Origin: Streptococcus parasanguinis
GTDB lineage: Bacteria; Bacillota; Bacilli; Lactobacillales; Streptococcaceae
NCBI GenBank assembly: GCA_905188195.1
Contig: CAJJKY010000001.1
Location: 62,001-126,000 of the forward strand
Direction: 5' to 3'
Length of the DNA: 64,000 nucleotides
Shown: positions 17,146 through 25,187 of the stretch, one piece after another
How positions within the stretch are numbered: the first letter of the stretch is position 1
Layout: each line of letters starts with the position of its first letter
Made by a program: the position numbers and the translations under genes
Notes under the pieces: model-generated
Seen by the model: the letters and a program-made list of their open reading frames with translations, nothing else
Told to the model about the DNA's origin: nothing
The model's database searches: none

Positions 17146-17910
17146 ATGTTAGAAGTAGAACACGTATCGAAAAAATTTAAGGACCACCAGGTCCTGGTAG
17201 ATGTTAATCTCAAGGTCAACCAAGGGGATGTGGTCGTTATTTTGGGTCCATCTGGATCAGGAAAAACAACCTTCCTTCGCTGCCTCAATCACTTAGAAAA
17301 GGCAGATACAGGGCACCTCACCCTAGGTGGAAAAGAGTATGACCTCTCAAAACTTAGCAAAAAAGAGATTCTAGAAATCCGCCAAAAGACAGCCTTTGTC
17401 TTCCAGCATTACAATCTCTTCGCTAACAAAACAGCGCTTGAAAATATCTTAGAAGGCCTGGTTGTAGCCCGTAAGGTTCCAAAAGAAGAGGCCATCCAAC
17501 GGGCAGAATCAGCCCTTGAAAAAGTTGGTCTCCTCGCTTATAAGGATTACTATCCTTCTCAATTGTCAGGTGGCCAGCAGCAACGGATCGGAATTGCGCG
17601 TGCCATCGCAGTGAAACCAGACGTGATCTTGCTGGACGAGCCGACTTCAGCGCTAGACCCAGAGTTGGTCGGGGATGTCTTAGATGTCATGAAGCAATTA
17701 GCCCAAGAAGGAGTGACCATGGTTGTCGTAACCCATGAGATGGGCTTCGCGCGTGATGTGGCTAACCACGTTATCTTTATGGATGGCGGACACATCATCG
17801 AAGAAAACGAACCTCATGAATTCTTCAACAGTCCAAAAGAAGAACGAACCAAACAATTCCTTTCACGGATTTTATCCGATGCCACTTATAGCGTCGAATA
17901 TATGATTTAA
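17146..17910 (+). CDS. Amino acid ABC transporter ATPase
   Basis: 254-residue polar amino acid importer ATPase (GlnQ/TcyN type). Walker A GPSGSGKTT near residue 32, signature LSGGQQQRIGIARA, Walker B VILLDEPTSALDPE, switch VVTHEMGFARD. It has AAGGAG as RBS and is the last gene of the UroD-transporter operon, followed by a strong terminator. Confidence 0.92.
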   Translation: MLEVEHVSKKFKDHQVLVDVNLKVNQGDVVVILGPSGSGKTTFLRCLNHLEKADTGHLTLGGKEYDLSKLSKKEILEIRQKTAFVFQHYNLFANKTALENILEGLVVARKVPKEEAIQRAESALEKVGLLAYKDYYPSQLSGGQQQRIGIARAIAVKPDVILLDEPTSALDPELVGDVLDVMKQLAQEGVTMVVVTHEMGFARDVANHVIFMDGGHIIEENEPHEFFNSPKEERTKQFLSRILSDATYSVEYMI

Positions 17911-17916
17911 CAGGAG

Positions 17917-17943
17917 ACACACCCAGTAAGGGTGTGTTTTTTA
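17917..17943 (+). terminator. Terminator of the UroD-ABC transporter operon
   Basis: ACACACCC 17917-17924 pairs with GGGTGTGT 17930-17937, followed by T at 17937-17942. Confidence 0.85.
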
Positions 17944-18017
17944 GGATCTGGAAAAAATTTTTAAAAATTGGGTCATTTTTTAGAAATCATTACGAATAAT
18001 ATAAGTGAGAGGGAAAT

Positions 18018-18416
18018 ATGACTGATAAAAAACAACGATTAATGCTACTATTTTTACTGACTTTATTTCTAGGAGGTTGCAGTCTTTTTACGGATAAAGC
18101 TGCTGAGAGAAGGGAAATGATTCAGATCGCAGAAAGCACGAAAATGGAGCGAGCGATAAAACACTTGTTAATCAGTATCGATCCGAAAGCTTTCACTTCA
18201 GAAGGAGTCATTCACTCCTATACCCTGATAAAAGGTGAATTGGAATACAATCCAATGGGAGGTATGAACGTCTCTCTCGTTATCAATGGCGATAAAAAGT
18301 TAACGATCGATACGACTGTTCAAATGGAAGATTCAGGACAGTTCGAAGCAGGTAGTTACGGTATTTCAGCAAAATTAAGTGATCTGTTAAGTGAAGCAGA
18401 AGAGGCTGGGAAATAA
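18018..18416 (+). CDS. TilA-like immunity lipoprotein, paralogue 1
   Basis: 132 residues with a lipoprotein signal ending LGGC (Cys near 21), so it is anchored outside the membrane. The mature part is a small alpha/beta domain with the shared motifs REMIQIAES, a YNPMGGMNV turn and EDSGQFEAGSYGIS. It is the first of four homologues in a row before a secreted-lipase gene. In Staphylococcus aureus the T7SS lipase TslA is neutralised by the lipoprotein TilA, often present in several copies, and that is the basis for this call. It is most similar to the fourth copy. Confidence 0.68.
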   Translation: MTDKKQRLMLLFLLTLFLGGCSLFTDKAAERREMIQIAESTKMERAIKHLLISIDPKAFTSEGVIHSYTLIKGELEYNPMGGMNVSLVINGDKKLTIDTTVQMEDSGQFEAGSYGISAKLSDLLSEAEEAGK

Positions 18417-18458
18417 ACTCATTTAGTGGAGTCGTTCATGGAAGCATCAAAGGAAAAT

Positions 18459-18845
18459 ATGAGAACTAAAATAAGATGGACGTTATGGTTATTGCTAACC
18501 ACTTTGTGCCTAGGAGGATGTAGTGTTATTACTAGACGATCAGAGCAACGAAGAGAAATGCTAGAGATTGCAGAGAGTAAGCAATCAAAAAGAGTTCTCG
18601 AAAATATATTGAGACAAGAATATCCCCATGACTTGACAGCAGAGGGAATTGTGAAGTCATATAAAATTAATACCCACCGGCTGAGATATCACCCTATGGG
18701 AGGATTGACGGTAGAAATGGTGATTAACGAGGATAAGAATTTAACCATTACGACAACTCTAACCCAGGAGGCTGATGGGCATCTGGAACAGAATGGAGTA
18801 GTTATTTCAGGGAAATTATCAAAGAAATTAGTAAATAATAAATAA
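18459..18845 (+). CDS. TilA-like immunity lipoprotein, paralogue 2 (divergent)
   Basis: 128 residues from ATG 18459 (RBS AAAGGA). An in-frame ATG at 18438 and a GTG at 18426 would only add residues before the signal peptide. The lipobox is LGGC. It keeps REMLEIAES and YHPMGGLTVEMVINEDKNLTI but lacks the EDSGxFEAGSYG motif of copies 1 and 4, so it may protect against a different lipase variant. It lies about 40 bases after copy 1 in the same direction. Confidence 0.65.
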   Translation: MRTKIRWTLWLLLTTLCLGGCSVITRRSEQRREMLEIAESKQSKRVLENILRQEYPHDLTAEGIVKSYKINTHRLRYHPMGGLTVEMVINEDKNLTITTTLTQEADGHLEQNGVVISGKLSKKLVNNK

Positions 18846-18859
18846 GGACTTGCTTGAAA

Positions 18860-19249
18860 ATGAATAAAAGATACAGCTTGGTTGTGATCATGATTCTATT
18901 GAGCCTACTTCTAGGTGGCTGTAGTCTCATGACAGACCAATCCACTGAAAAACAAGAAATGATTCAAATCGCAGAGAGTCAGAAGATGAAAGTGGCAATT
19001 GAAAGCTATTTAAAAAATCTGGATCCAGAGGCATTAACTCCAAATGGGAAAATAAAGTCTTATAGAATTTTAAAAGATAAATTAAAATATAATCCAATGG
19101 AAGGAATTATTGTCGAAATTGTCATTAATAGGGATGATCGGTTGACGATTGATATGACGGTCATAGAAGAGGATTCAGGAGAATATCTTGTTGCCACATC
19201 AGGAACGCCTAAAGAATTAACGAAATTAATAGAAAGAGACAAGCAATAG
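18860..19249 (+). CDS. TilA-like immunity lipoprotein, paralogue 3
   Basis: 129 residues from ATG 18860, with AAGGA at 18844-18848 as RBS (the TTG at 18854 is an alternative). Lipobox LGGC. The first half (QEMIQIAESQKMKVAIE, DPEALTPNGKIKSY) closely matches copy 4, while the end diverges after EEDSGEY. It ends before a promoter region, so copies 1-3 form one transcript and copy 4 with the lipase forms another. Confidence 0.66.
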   Translation: MNKRYSLVVIMILLSLLLGGCSLMTDQSTEKQEMIQIAESQKMKVAIESYLKNLDPEALTPNGKIKSYRILKDKLKYNPMEGIIVEIVINRDDRLTIDMTVIEEDSGEYLVATSGTPKELTKLIERDKQ

Positions 19250-19290
19250 CAACCTCATCTATTTTATAGAATTTATTTATTGGGCCAAGT

Positions 19291-19379
19291 ATGTTACATC
19301 AATATGTAGTGCTTGTAACCTTTTGGCAATGTTTTTTAACAAAAGTAACATTTCAGACGTTGATGGAATTTTGTATAAT
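19291..19379 (+). promoter_or_regulatory. Promoter of the lipase-immunity operon with a motif shared with esxA
   Basis: TATAAT 19374-19379 has a weak -35 TTTCAG at 19351-19356 (17-bp spacer). Upstream, ATGTTACA 19291-19298, TTGTAAC 19313-19319 and CAATGTTTT 19327-19335 occur in order, with 7 bases between the last two. The same three blocks with the same 7-base gap occur before esxA (31274-31307). Confidence 0.55.
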
Positions 19380-19415
19380 AAATTTTAAGAAAACTAGAGA
19401 AAGAAATGGGAATAA

Positions 19416-19811
19416 ATGAAAAAAAGTAAATTAATTGTGTTGATAATGGTAGTATTTAGCTTGAGCTTAGGAGGCTGTAGCTTTTTTAATGGACAATCTG
19501 CCAAAAAACAAGAAATGATTCAAATTGCAGAGAGTACGAAGATGAAGGTAGCGATTGAAAATATGTTAAAGGATATTGATCCTGAAGCATTAACTCCGCA
19601 GGGGAAAATACACTCGTATAAAATCTTGGAAAATCAATTGGAATACAATCCAATGGGTGGGATGAATGTATATTTGGAAGTCAATAATGATGAAAAACTA
19701 ACTATTGATACTACTGTTCATATGGAAGATTCGGGAGAATTTGAGGCTGGAAGTTATGGTATTTCTGCAGAGTTAAGTCGTTTACTGAGGGGAGATGAAT
19801 ATGGTAAATAA
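19416..19811 (+). CDS. TilA-like immunity lipoprotein, paralogue 4 (likely cognate)
   Basis: 131 residues with lipobox LGGC. Motifs: QEMIQIAESTKMKVAIE, EYNPMGGMNVYLEV and MEDSGEFEAGSYGIS. It has its own promoter and overlaps the start of the lipase gene by 11 bases, so the two are translationally coupled. This makes it the most likely cognate immunity protein, holding the lipase in check outside the membrane. In S. aureus TilA has a cystatin-like domain (DUF4467, from memory). Whether this family belongs to that domain needs a profile search. Confidence 0.7.
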   Translation: MKKSKLIVLIMVVFSLSLGGCSFFNGQSAKKQEMIQIAESTKMKVAIENMLKDIDPEALTPQGKIHSYKILENQLEYNPMGGMNVYLEVNNDEKLTIDTTVHMEDSGEFEAGSYGISAELSRLLRGDEYGK

Positions 19812-21396
19812 CACAAATTTTTCAGACAGACAGCATGTAGAAGCATCATTAATTGAATATAGATCATTAAAATTAGGAAAAAATCAAAAAATTAAAGAAG
19901 GTAGTGAATATGTTGGTAATGTTTCTCACATTTATGATAGTGTAAATGGCAATGAAGAACAAGTCTTCGTACTAACGGATAGTGGCAAGGGTGTTGAACA
20001 AGATCCAGTCCCCTATACTGCTTCAGATGAAGAACGTGCCCAAATCCATGACGTGACTGTCTTGATGAAGGGATCTGAAACTGAAATAAGTACACAAAAA
20101 TTACTCCATGATACATATACGGATTGGGTAAAGACAGATTTGCCAGCAGCTTCCAATATTTTGAACCCTGGTGGTGCAAGCGAGTATGCAACAGAATATG
20201 CGAAGAATTATGCGCGAGATAAGGCTAAAAATGGTTTTAACAATGCTGTAGAAGCTTTTGAAGATGCAATTATTCCTACATCTGTTAATCTTCCACCGGA
20301 GGCCACTCCCTTAGGTAGGTTCATACAAAAAGCGATGGACAATCCTGTCAGCAATTTCATACAGGAAAAAGCATCAGATGCGGTCGGCTTTTTTGCAGAA
20401 AGAACAGCCGAAGAACAGGTTAAATTTCCTGCTTTAATGGGAGCTGCTTTTTTAAAAAAATACAATGATGAAAACGGTACTTTCCCGCCTCCGCAGTTTA
20501 AAGATGCTGCAGCTCATTTGAAAGAGGTGATCCGAAAATACCCCAATGCCAAGATCGATCTATACGGTCACTCTCTGGGGTCTATGAATATTCAGTATGC
20601 GCTTGCCTGTTTGACGGAAGAGGAAGCTTCTCATATTGGGACTGTCCATCTATACAATGGCCCTAATGCCTATCCTATTTTAACACCCGAGCAAAAATCG
20701 CGTATAGATTCGCTGAAGTACAAAATTTACAACCACATTGACCATAAAGATTTGGTTAGCTTGGGCTATCAGGATTCTGGAAGCAAGGAATCCAGTGGGA
20801 TTGTCAAGCACCTCAAAACTAAAAATTTGATAAATACTGGCCTGCAGCACATGATGCATGGTTATATCTATGATAAGGATGGGAATTTGGTTCTTGAAAA
20901 GGGAACGGAAGCCATCACTCGGAAGGAAATCATTGAAGAGCGGATGAAGGTTTACTATCGCCTAAAGGATAAATTGCAAAAAACAGGTGGTGGACTGAGC
21001 TCAAGTGAACGGATCTATCTGGATGCTTTGCAGGCGCGCTTGGCTTCTGATGAGCTGATTCGAGTAGTGGATGAAGGGCTGGAGCAAGCTCAGAAATCTA
21101 AGGCACAACTGGATACAGATTTAGAAGCTTTGGAGAAAGTATTACATACCGTTCCGAAAGGCTTCATTCTCAATCTTGCGGAAGTAGAAGAGGCCTATGC
21201 ACAGGCTGGTGCAACAAAGCAAACAGTTGTCACTGAAGTAAGAGAAAGGTTTGACAATCGTTTGGCTGCATATCAGTCCTTATCGAATGAATTTCATACT
21301 TTAAACGAGCAAGTGAATGCAGGAATTGAGCTCTTAAAAGCAAAAGATCAAGAAATAGCAGGAGAAATGAACCAGTGGGAACAACTAGCTTATTAA
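19801..21396 (+). CDS. TslA-like type VII-secreted lipase with reversed domain order
   Basis: 531 residues from ATG 19801 (GAGGGGAG upstream). An N-terminal region is followed by a class 3-like lipase core with GHSLG, nucleophile Ser258. Asp314 or Asp317 (IDHKD) and His350 or His353 (HMMHGY) are candidates for the rest of the triad. From about residue 370 the chain is helical and coiled-coil, ending at 531 without another enzymatic domain. This is the reversed order of LXG toxins (enzyme first, targeting helices last), as known for S. aureus TslA, an antibacterial phospholipase. No signal peptide is present, as expected for a T7SS substrate. Four immunity-like lipoproteins precede it and two small helical partners follow. 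Confidence 0.75.
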   Translation: MVNNTNFSDRQHVEASLIEYRSLKLGKNQKIKEGSEYVGNVSHIYDSVNGNEEQVFVLTDSGKGVEQDPVPYTASDEERAQIHDVTVLMKGSETEISTQKLLHDTYTDWVKTDLPAASNILNPGGASEYATEYAKNYARDKAKNGFNNAVEAFEDAIIPTSVNLPPEATPLGRFIQKAMDNPVSNFIQEKASDAVGFFAERTAEEQVKFPALMGAAFLKKYNDENGTFPPPQFKDAAAHLKEVIRKYPNAKIDLYGHSLGSMNIQYALACLTEEEASHIGTVHLYNGPNAYPILTPEQKSRIDSLKYKIYNHIDHKDLVSLGYQDSGSKESSGIVKHLKTKNLINTGLQHMMHGYIYDKDGNLVLEKGTEAITRKEIIEERMKVYYRLKDKLQKTGGGLSSSERIYLDALQARLASDELIRVVDEGLEQAQKSKAQLDTDLEALEKVLHTVPKGFILNLAEVEEAYAQAGATKQTVVTEVRERFDNRLAAYQSLSNEFHTLNEQVNAGIELLKAKDQEIAGEMNQWEQLAY

Positions 21397-21755
21397 TTTC
21401 ATCTACTCTTTCGAAAAAGGAAAAGAAACTAGATCACTTGGAAAGAGAGTTCCAAAAAGCGCGCTTGGAGCTAGATGAAAAGCGTTGCCTAGTGGAAAGA
21501 AAACAGCAGCTCTTCACCCAGATGCTGGAAGAAGAGTATGCGTTGGCAGCTTCCTTTTTACAAGAGCAGGAGGTTGATGTCAGTTGTGGATGGGAGTCCC
21601 TCCATCGCTGTATCGAAGAGTATGATCTCGAAGCTAGAGAAGCTGCACAAGTAGCTTTAAAACAGATCGAAATCGAGGAAGAGAATTTATGGCAATCCTA
21701 CCGGAAAGATAGACGCCAACTGGAAGAGGAGTTTGCACAAGATAAAGTTTCATAG
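21375..21755 (+). CDS. Small helical T7SS partner protein, Lap/TlaA-like 1
   Basis: 126 residues starting at GTG 21375, inside the end of the lipase gene, with GGAGA as RBS. It is almost entirely charged helix (two long Glu/Lys-rich stretches with a central loop), like the DUF3958-type LXG-associated proteins that bind the helical targeting domain of T7SS toxins. In S. aureus TslA needs two such partners (TlaA1, TlaA2), and this is the first of two here. Function is inferred from position and helical character. No diagnostic residue is visible. Confidence 0.6.
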   Translation: MGTTSLLISSTLSKKEKKLDHLEREFQKARLELDEKRCLVERKQQLFTQMLEEEYALAASFLQEQEVDVSCGWESLHRCIEEYDLEAREAAQVALKQIEIEEENLWQSYRKDRRQLEEEFAQDKVS

Positions 21756-21773
21756 TATAGAAGAGGAGGAAGT

Positions 21774-22073
21774 ATGGGTGATAGTCCAGTCAAAGATTTC
21801 TTTGATTTAGATATGAAAGATAAGATGAGGATCATCGAAAGCCGAAAGAAACTTGAAAAAGATTTAATCCGGGTTGTCTATGCGCCCGTTTTATTGACCT
21901 GCAAGGCAGGAGTTGAGAAGCGTTACAATGATGGCTTGACTGCGATTGCAACAGTAGCTGAAGAAGACGTCCAAGTGGTCGGAAAGCAACTAGACCAATC
22001 CATGGTGGGGCAATTTGCTAAAAATGTACAGACAGCTATTCAAGAAAAAGCTGGTAAATTTAAATCTATCTAG
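21774..22073 (+). CDS. Small helical T7SS partner protein, Lap/TlaA-like 2
   Basis: 99 residues with a GAGGAGG RBS. The size and helical hairpin character are WXG100-like, but there is no W-x-G at the turn. It is the last gene of the lipase module, followed by a perfect terminator. By analogy with TslA and LXG toxins, it would pair with the C-terminal helices of the lipase and its neighbour to form the secretion-competent complex. Confidence 0.6.
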   Translation: MGDSPVKDFFDLDMKDKMRIIESRKKLEKDLIRVVYAPVLLTCKAGVEKRYNDGLTAIATVAEEDVQVVGKQLDQSMVGQFAKNVQTAIQEKAGKFKSI

Positions 22074-22097
22074 CCAAGAACTTCTATTTAAATATGG

Positions 22098-22124
22098 AAT
22101 CTGGAGTGACATCCAGATTTTTTT
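22098..22124 (+). terminator. Terminator of the lipase module
   Basis: AATCTGGA 22098-22105 pairs perfectly with TCCAGATT 22112-22119, then a T run. Confidence 0.88.
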
Positions 22125-22154
22125 AATAAATTTTAAAAATTATGTAAAAAAGTG

Positions 22155-22183
22155 TTGACAAAGAAATCAGTCTGCGTTATAAT
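22155..22183 (+). promoter_or_regulatory. Consensus promoter of clpL
   Basis: Perfect TTGACA (22155-22160), 17-bp spacer, perfect TATAAT (22178-22183). No CtsR-type tandem heptamer was seen near it. The leader to the clpL ATG is about 240 bases. Confidence 0.88.
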
Positions 22184-22256
22184 AATTTATGTAAACAAAA
22201 AGAGGTTGGAAAAACCTACTGGTTTACAAGATCAATAGTGGAAAGGAGATGGTGAT

Positions 22257-22313
22257 ATGCTATTTCCAGAATTAAGACAACTAATTGATAAAAGGAAAAA
22301 TAGAAACTGTTAG
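22257..22313 (+). CDS. 18-residue leader peptide upstream of clpL
   Basis: ATG 22257 follows a very strong Shine-Dalgarno (AAAGGAGATGGTGAT) and encodes MLFPELRQLIDKRKNRNC then TAG. The stop codon is also the first base-paired part of a short hairpin (TAGCC 22311-22315 with GGCTA 22321-22325). That arrangement suggests translation-dependent control of the leader. It is too short for homology, and conservation in related genomes would decide. Confidence 0.45.
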   Translation: MLFPELRQLIDKRKNRNC

Positions 22314-22335
22314 CCTGTAGGGCTATTATTAAATA

Positions 22336-22356
22336 AATGAATTAAAATTATGTAAA
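22336..22356 (+). repeat. clpL-leader direct repeat, copy 1
   Basis: A 21-base AT-rich block (contains TTAAAATTATGTAAA) repeated exactly at 22395-22415. Related ATTATGTAAA or TTTATGTAAA sequences occur at 22139-22148 and 22187-22195. Confidence 0.7.
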
Positions 22357-22394
22357 CAATCAAATGGCAGCCAATTGGTCTGCTAATTTTCAAG

Positions 22395-22415
22395 AATGAA
22401 TTAAAATTATGTAAA
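22395..22415 (+). repeat. clpL-leader direct repeat, copy 2
   Basis: Exact second copy of 22336-22356, ending 15 bases before the clpL ATG. A near-palindrome (22367-22385, centre CCAATTGG) lies between the copies. Confidence 0.7.
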
Positions 22416-22430
22416 TTAGAGGTATACAAT

Positions 22431-24560
22431 ATGAATAACAACTTTAACAATATGGATGATCTTTTCAATCAACTAATGGGAAACATGGGTGGTTTTCGTT
22501 CTGAAAGCCGTCGCTACATGATCAACGGTCGTGAAGTGACACCTGAAGAATTCGCTATTTACCGCCAAACCGGTCAACTTCCAAATGAAGGAAGCGAGCA
22601 AGTGCAACACCATCAAGGTAAAGGAATGAAACAAGATGGGATCCTTGCAAAACTTGGTCGCAACTTGACCGAAGAAGCTCGTGAAGGAAAATTGGATCCA
22701 GTCATCGGACGTAATAAAGAAATTCAAGAAACTGCTGAAATCTTGTCACGTCGTACCAAGAACAACCCTGTCCTTGTAGGGGATGCCGGTGTTGGTAAAA
22801 CAGCAGTTGTAGAAGGTTTGGCACAAGCTATTGTGAACGGAGATGTTCCAGCTGCTATCAAGAACAAAGAAATCATCTCGATTGATATTTCTGGTCTAGA
22901 AGCTGGTACGCAATACCGTGGTAGCTTTGAAGAAAATATTCAAAATCTGATCCAAGAAGTCAAGGCTATGGGAAATGTTATTCTCTTCTTTGATGAAATC
23001 CATCAAATCCTTGGTGCAGGTAGCACAGGTGATGGTCAAGGATCTAAAGGTCTTGCGGATATCATCAAACCTGCTCTTTCACGTGGGGAATTGACAGTCA
23101 TTGGGGCAACTACTCAAGATGAATACCGTAACACCATCTTGAAGAATGCAGCTCTTGCTCGTCGTTTCAACGAAGTGAAAGTCAATGCTCCATCAGCTGA
23201 AGATACTTTCAAGATTCTCCAAGGGATCCGTGATCTTTATGAAAAACACCACAATGTCATCTTGCCAGATGAAGTTTTGAAAGCAGCGGTTGATTATTCG
23301 ATCCAATACATTCCACAACGTAGCTTGCCTGATAAGGCCATTGACTTGGTCGATGTGACAGCTGCTCACTTGGCAGCCCAACATCCAGTAACAGATGTCC
23401 ATGCTGTGGAACATGAAATTGAAGAAGAAAAAACCAAACAAGAAGAAGCTGCGGCTAAAGAAGATTACGAAGCAGCTTTGAAAGCAAAAGTTCGTATCGA
23501 AGAACTTGAAAAGAAAATTGAAAACCATACGGAAGACCATAAAGTAACAGCAACAATCAACGATGTGGCTGAATCTGTAGAACGGATGACGGGTATTCCA
23601 GTGTCACAAATGGGTGCAACTGATATCGAACGTTTGAAAGATATGGGTCACCGTTTGCAAACTAAGGTTATCGGTCAAGATAAAGCCGTTGAAGCAGTGG
23701 CACGTGCTATCCGTCGGAACCGTGCAGGATTTGACGAAGGGAACCGTCCAATCGGTAGCTTCCTCTTTGTAGGTCCTACTGGTGTCGGTAAGACTGAGTT
23801 GGCTAAACAATTGGCTCTAGATATGTTCGGTACCAAAGATGCCATCATCCGTTTGGACATGTCAGAATACAGCGACCGCACAGCCGTTTCTAAATTGATT
23901 GGTACAACAGCTGGTTATGTTGGTTACGATGACAATAGCAATACCTTGACAGAACGTGTTCGCCGTAACCCATACTCAATCGTTCTTCTCGACGAAATTG
24001 AAAAGGCGGACCCTCAAGTGATCACACTTCTCCTCCAAGTTTTGGATGATGGTCGTTTGACAGATGGTCAAGGGAACACGGTCAACTTCAAGAACACTGT
24101 GATTATCGCCACTTCAAACGCTGGCTTTGGTTACGAAGCCAACTTGACAGAAGATGCGGATAAACCAGAACTCATGGATCGTTTGAAACCTTACTTCCGT
24201 CCAGAATTCTTGAACCGTTTCAACGCTGTCATTGAATTCTCACACTTGAGCAAGGAAGACCTTTCTAAGATTGTTGATTTGATGTTGGTAGATGTCAATA
24301 AGACCCTTTCTAAGAAAGAAATCGACTTAGCAGTGAGCGATGCAGCTAAAGAATACATGACTGAAGAAGGTTATGATGAAGTGATGGGTGTTCGTCCACT
24401 CCGTCGGGTAGTTGAACAACAAATCCGTGACAAAGTCACAGACTTCCACTTGGATAACTTGGATGCCAAACATCTCGAAGCAGACATGGAAGATGGTGTC
24501 CTTGTGATCAGAGAAAAAGACACAAAGAAGGAAGAAAACGCTGATAAACAAGCAGATTAA
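22431..24560 (+). CDS. clpL: ATP-dependent Clp chaperone ClpL
   Basis: 709-residue HSP100 protein of the ClpL type, a stress chaperone of low-GC Gram-positive bacteria that works without ClpP. The Asn-rich N-terminus (MNNNFNNMDDLFNQLMGN) is characteristic. First AAA domain: Walker A GDAGVGKTA, Walker B LFFDEIH. A short charged coiled middle lies around residues 325-365. Second AAA domain: GPTGVGKTE and LLDEIEK. No tripeptide for ClpP docking was noted. It has its own promoter and an unusual repeat-rich leader, with a terminator directly after. Confidence 0.95.
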   Translation: MNNNFNNMDDLFNQLMGNMGGFRSESRRYMINGREVTPEEFAIYRQTGQLPNEGSEQVQHHQGKGMKQDGILAKLGRNLTEEAREGKLDPVIGRNKEIQETAEILSRRTKNNPVLVGDAGVGKTAVVEGLAQAIVNGDVPAAIKNKEIISIDISGLEAGTQYRGSFEENIQNLIQEVKAMGNVILFFDEIHQILGAGSTGDGQGSKGLADIIKPALSRGELTVIGATTQDEYRNTILKNAALARRFNEVKVNAPSAEDTFKILQGIRDLYEKHHNVILPDEVLKAAVDYSIQYIPQRSLPDKAIDLVDVTAAHLAAQHPVTDVHAVEHEIEEEKTKQEEAAAKEDYEAALKAKVRIEELEKKIENHTEDHKVTATINDVAESVERMTGIPVSQMGATDIERLKDMGHRLQTKVIGQDKAVEAVARAIRRNRAGFDEGNRPIGSFLFVGPTGVGKTELAKQLALDMFGTKDAIIRLDMSEYSDRTAVSKLIGTTAGYVGYDDNSNTLTERVRRNPYSIVLLDEIEKADPQVITLLLQVLDDGRLTDGQGNTVNFKNTVIIATSNAGFGYEANLTEDADKPELMDRLKPYFRPEFLNRFNAVIEFSHLSKEDLSKIVDLMLVDVNKTLSKKEIDLAVSDAAKEYMTEEGYDEVMGVRPLRRVVEQQIRDKVTDFHLDNLDAKHLEADMEDGVLVIREKDTKKEENADKQAD

Positions 24561-24584
24561 GGCGAATTAGTTTGTGAAAAATAG

Positions 24585-24618
24585 AGACTGCTATCATATA
24601 GCAGTCTTTATTTTTTCT
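24585..24618 (+). terminator. clpL terminator
   Basis: AGACTGCTA 24585-24593 pairs with TAGCAGTCT 24599-24607, then a T-rich run. Confidence 0.85.
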
Positions 24619-24721
24619 TCCCACCTGGGGGAAATTATTCGCCGTATAAGGCCAAAATCCTCCTATTTGAGCTAAAAAAACATCAATAATTAGTGAAATT
24701 AATCCAATTTGAGCAAAATTA

Positions 24722-24750
24722 TTAATAAATAAAGAAAATAAGTATATAAT
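24722..24750 (+). promoter_or_regulatory. Promoter of the small HTH-like gene
   Basis: TATAAT at 24745-24750 with TTAATA at 24722-24727, 17-bp spacer. Confidence 0.5.
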
Positions 24751-24785
24751 CTATACAAGAATAAAATTTGAGGAATGGAAGTAAG

Positions 24786-25031
24786 ATGAGCAATACAATT
24801 GATATCTACTCAACTCCCGAATACAGAAAAGTGGAAGCCGTTGTTCAACTGATGGTTGACGGTCGCTTGACGAGCTATCGTGTCGCAACTGAAACAAACA
24901 TCAGCAAAATGAGCTTGGCGACTTTGACGAAGGGAACGAGTAAAATCAAAAATATTACCTATCAAACGGCTTTGGCCTTGATTGATTGGTATGATGAGAA
25001 TCATGAAAAGTATGGCATTACGATTGACTAG
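24786..25031 (+). CDS. Small putative DNA-binding protein
   Basis: 81 residues from ATG 24786 (GGAAGTAAG upstream). The segment around residues 28-50 (VATETNISKMSLATLTKG) looks like a helix-turn-helix of the kind seen in small Cro-like proteins, and it is followed by a helix. No further domain is present. It has its own promoter and short terminator and lies between clpL and yajC. Function is unknown, and a regulatory role is only suggested by the motif. Confidence 0.55.
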   Translation: MSNTIDIYSTPEYRKVEAVVQLMVDGRLTSYRVATETNISKMSLATLTKGTSKIKNITYQTALALIDWYDENHEKYGITID

Positions 25032-25035
25032 TCAG

Positions 25036-25062
25036 TAGCCCACTTTTCGTGGTTTTTTTCTT
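25036..25062 (+). terminator. Short terminator after the small HTH-like gene
   Basis: CCCAC/GTGG short stem with a small loop and then TTTTTTT. Weak stem but a strong T run. Confidence 0.5.
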
Positions 25063-25127
25063 TTTCATCAAAACTTGCCTCCTCTCTGAGACTGAGGTCT
25101 GATTTTGCTTGAAGAGGATGGGGAAAC

Positions 25128-25156
25128 TTGAAAAGACGGGCGAAATTTGATATAGT
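25128..25156 (+). promoter_or_regulatory. yajC promoter
   Basis: TTGAAA 25128-25133, 17-bp spacer, TATAGT 25151-25156. Confidence 0.7.
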
Positions 25157-25187
25157 GTAGCATATATGAAAATTAAAGGAGAAACAT

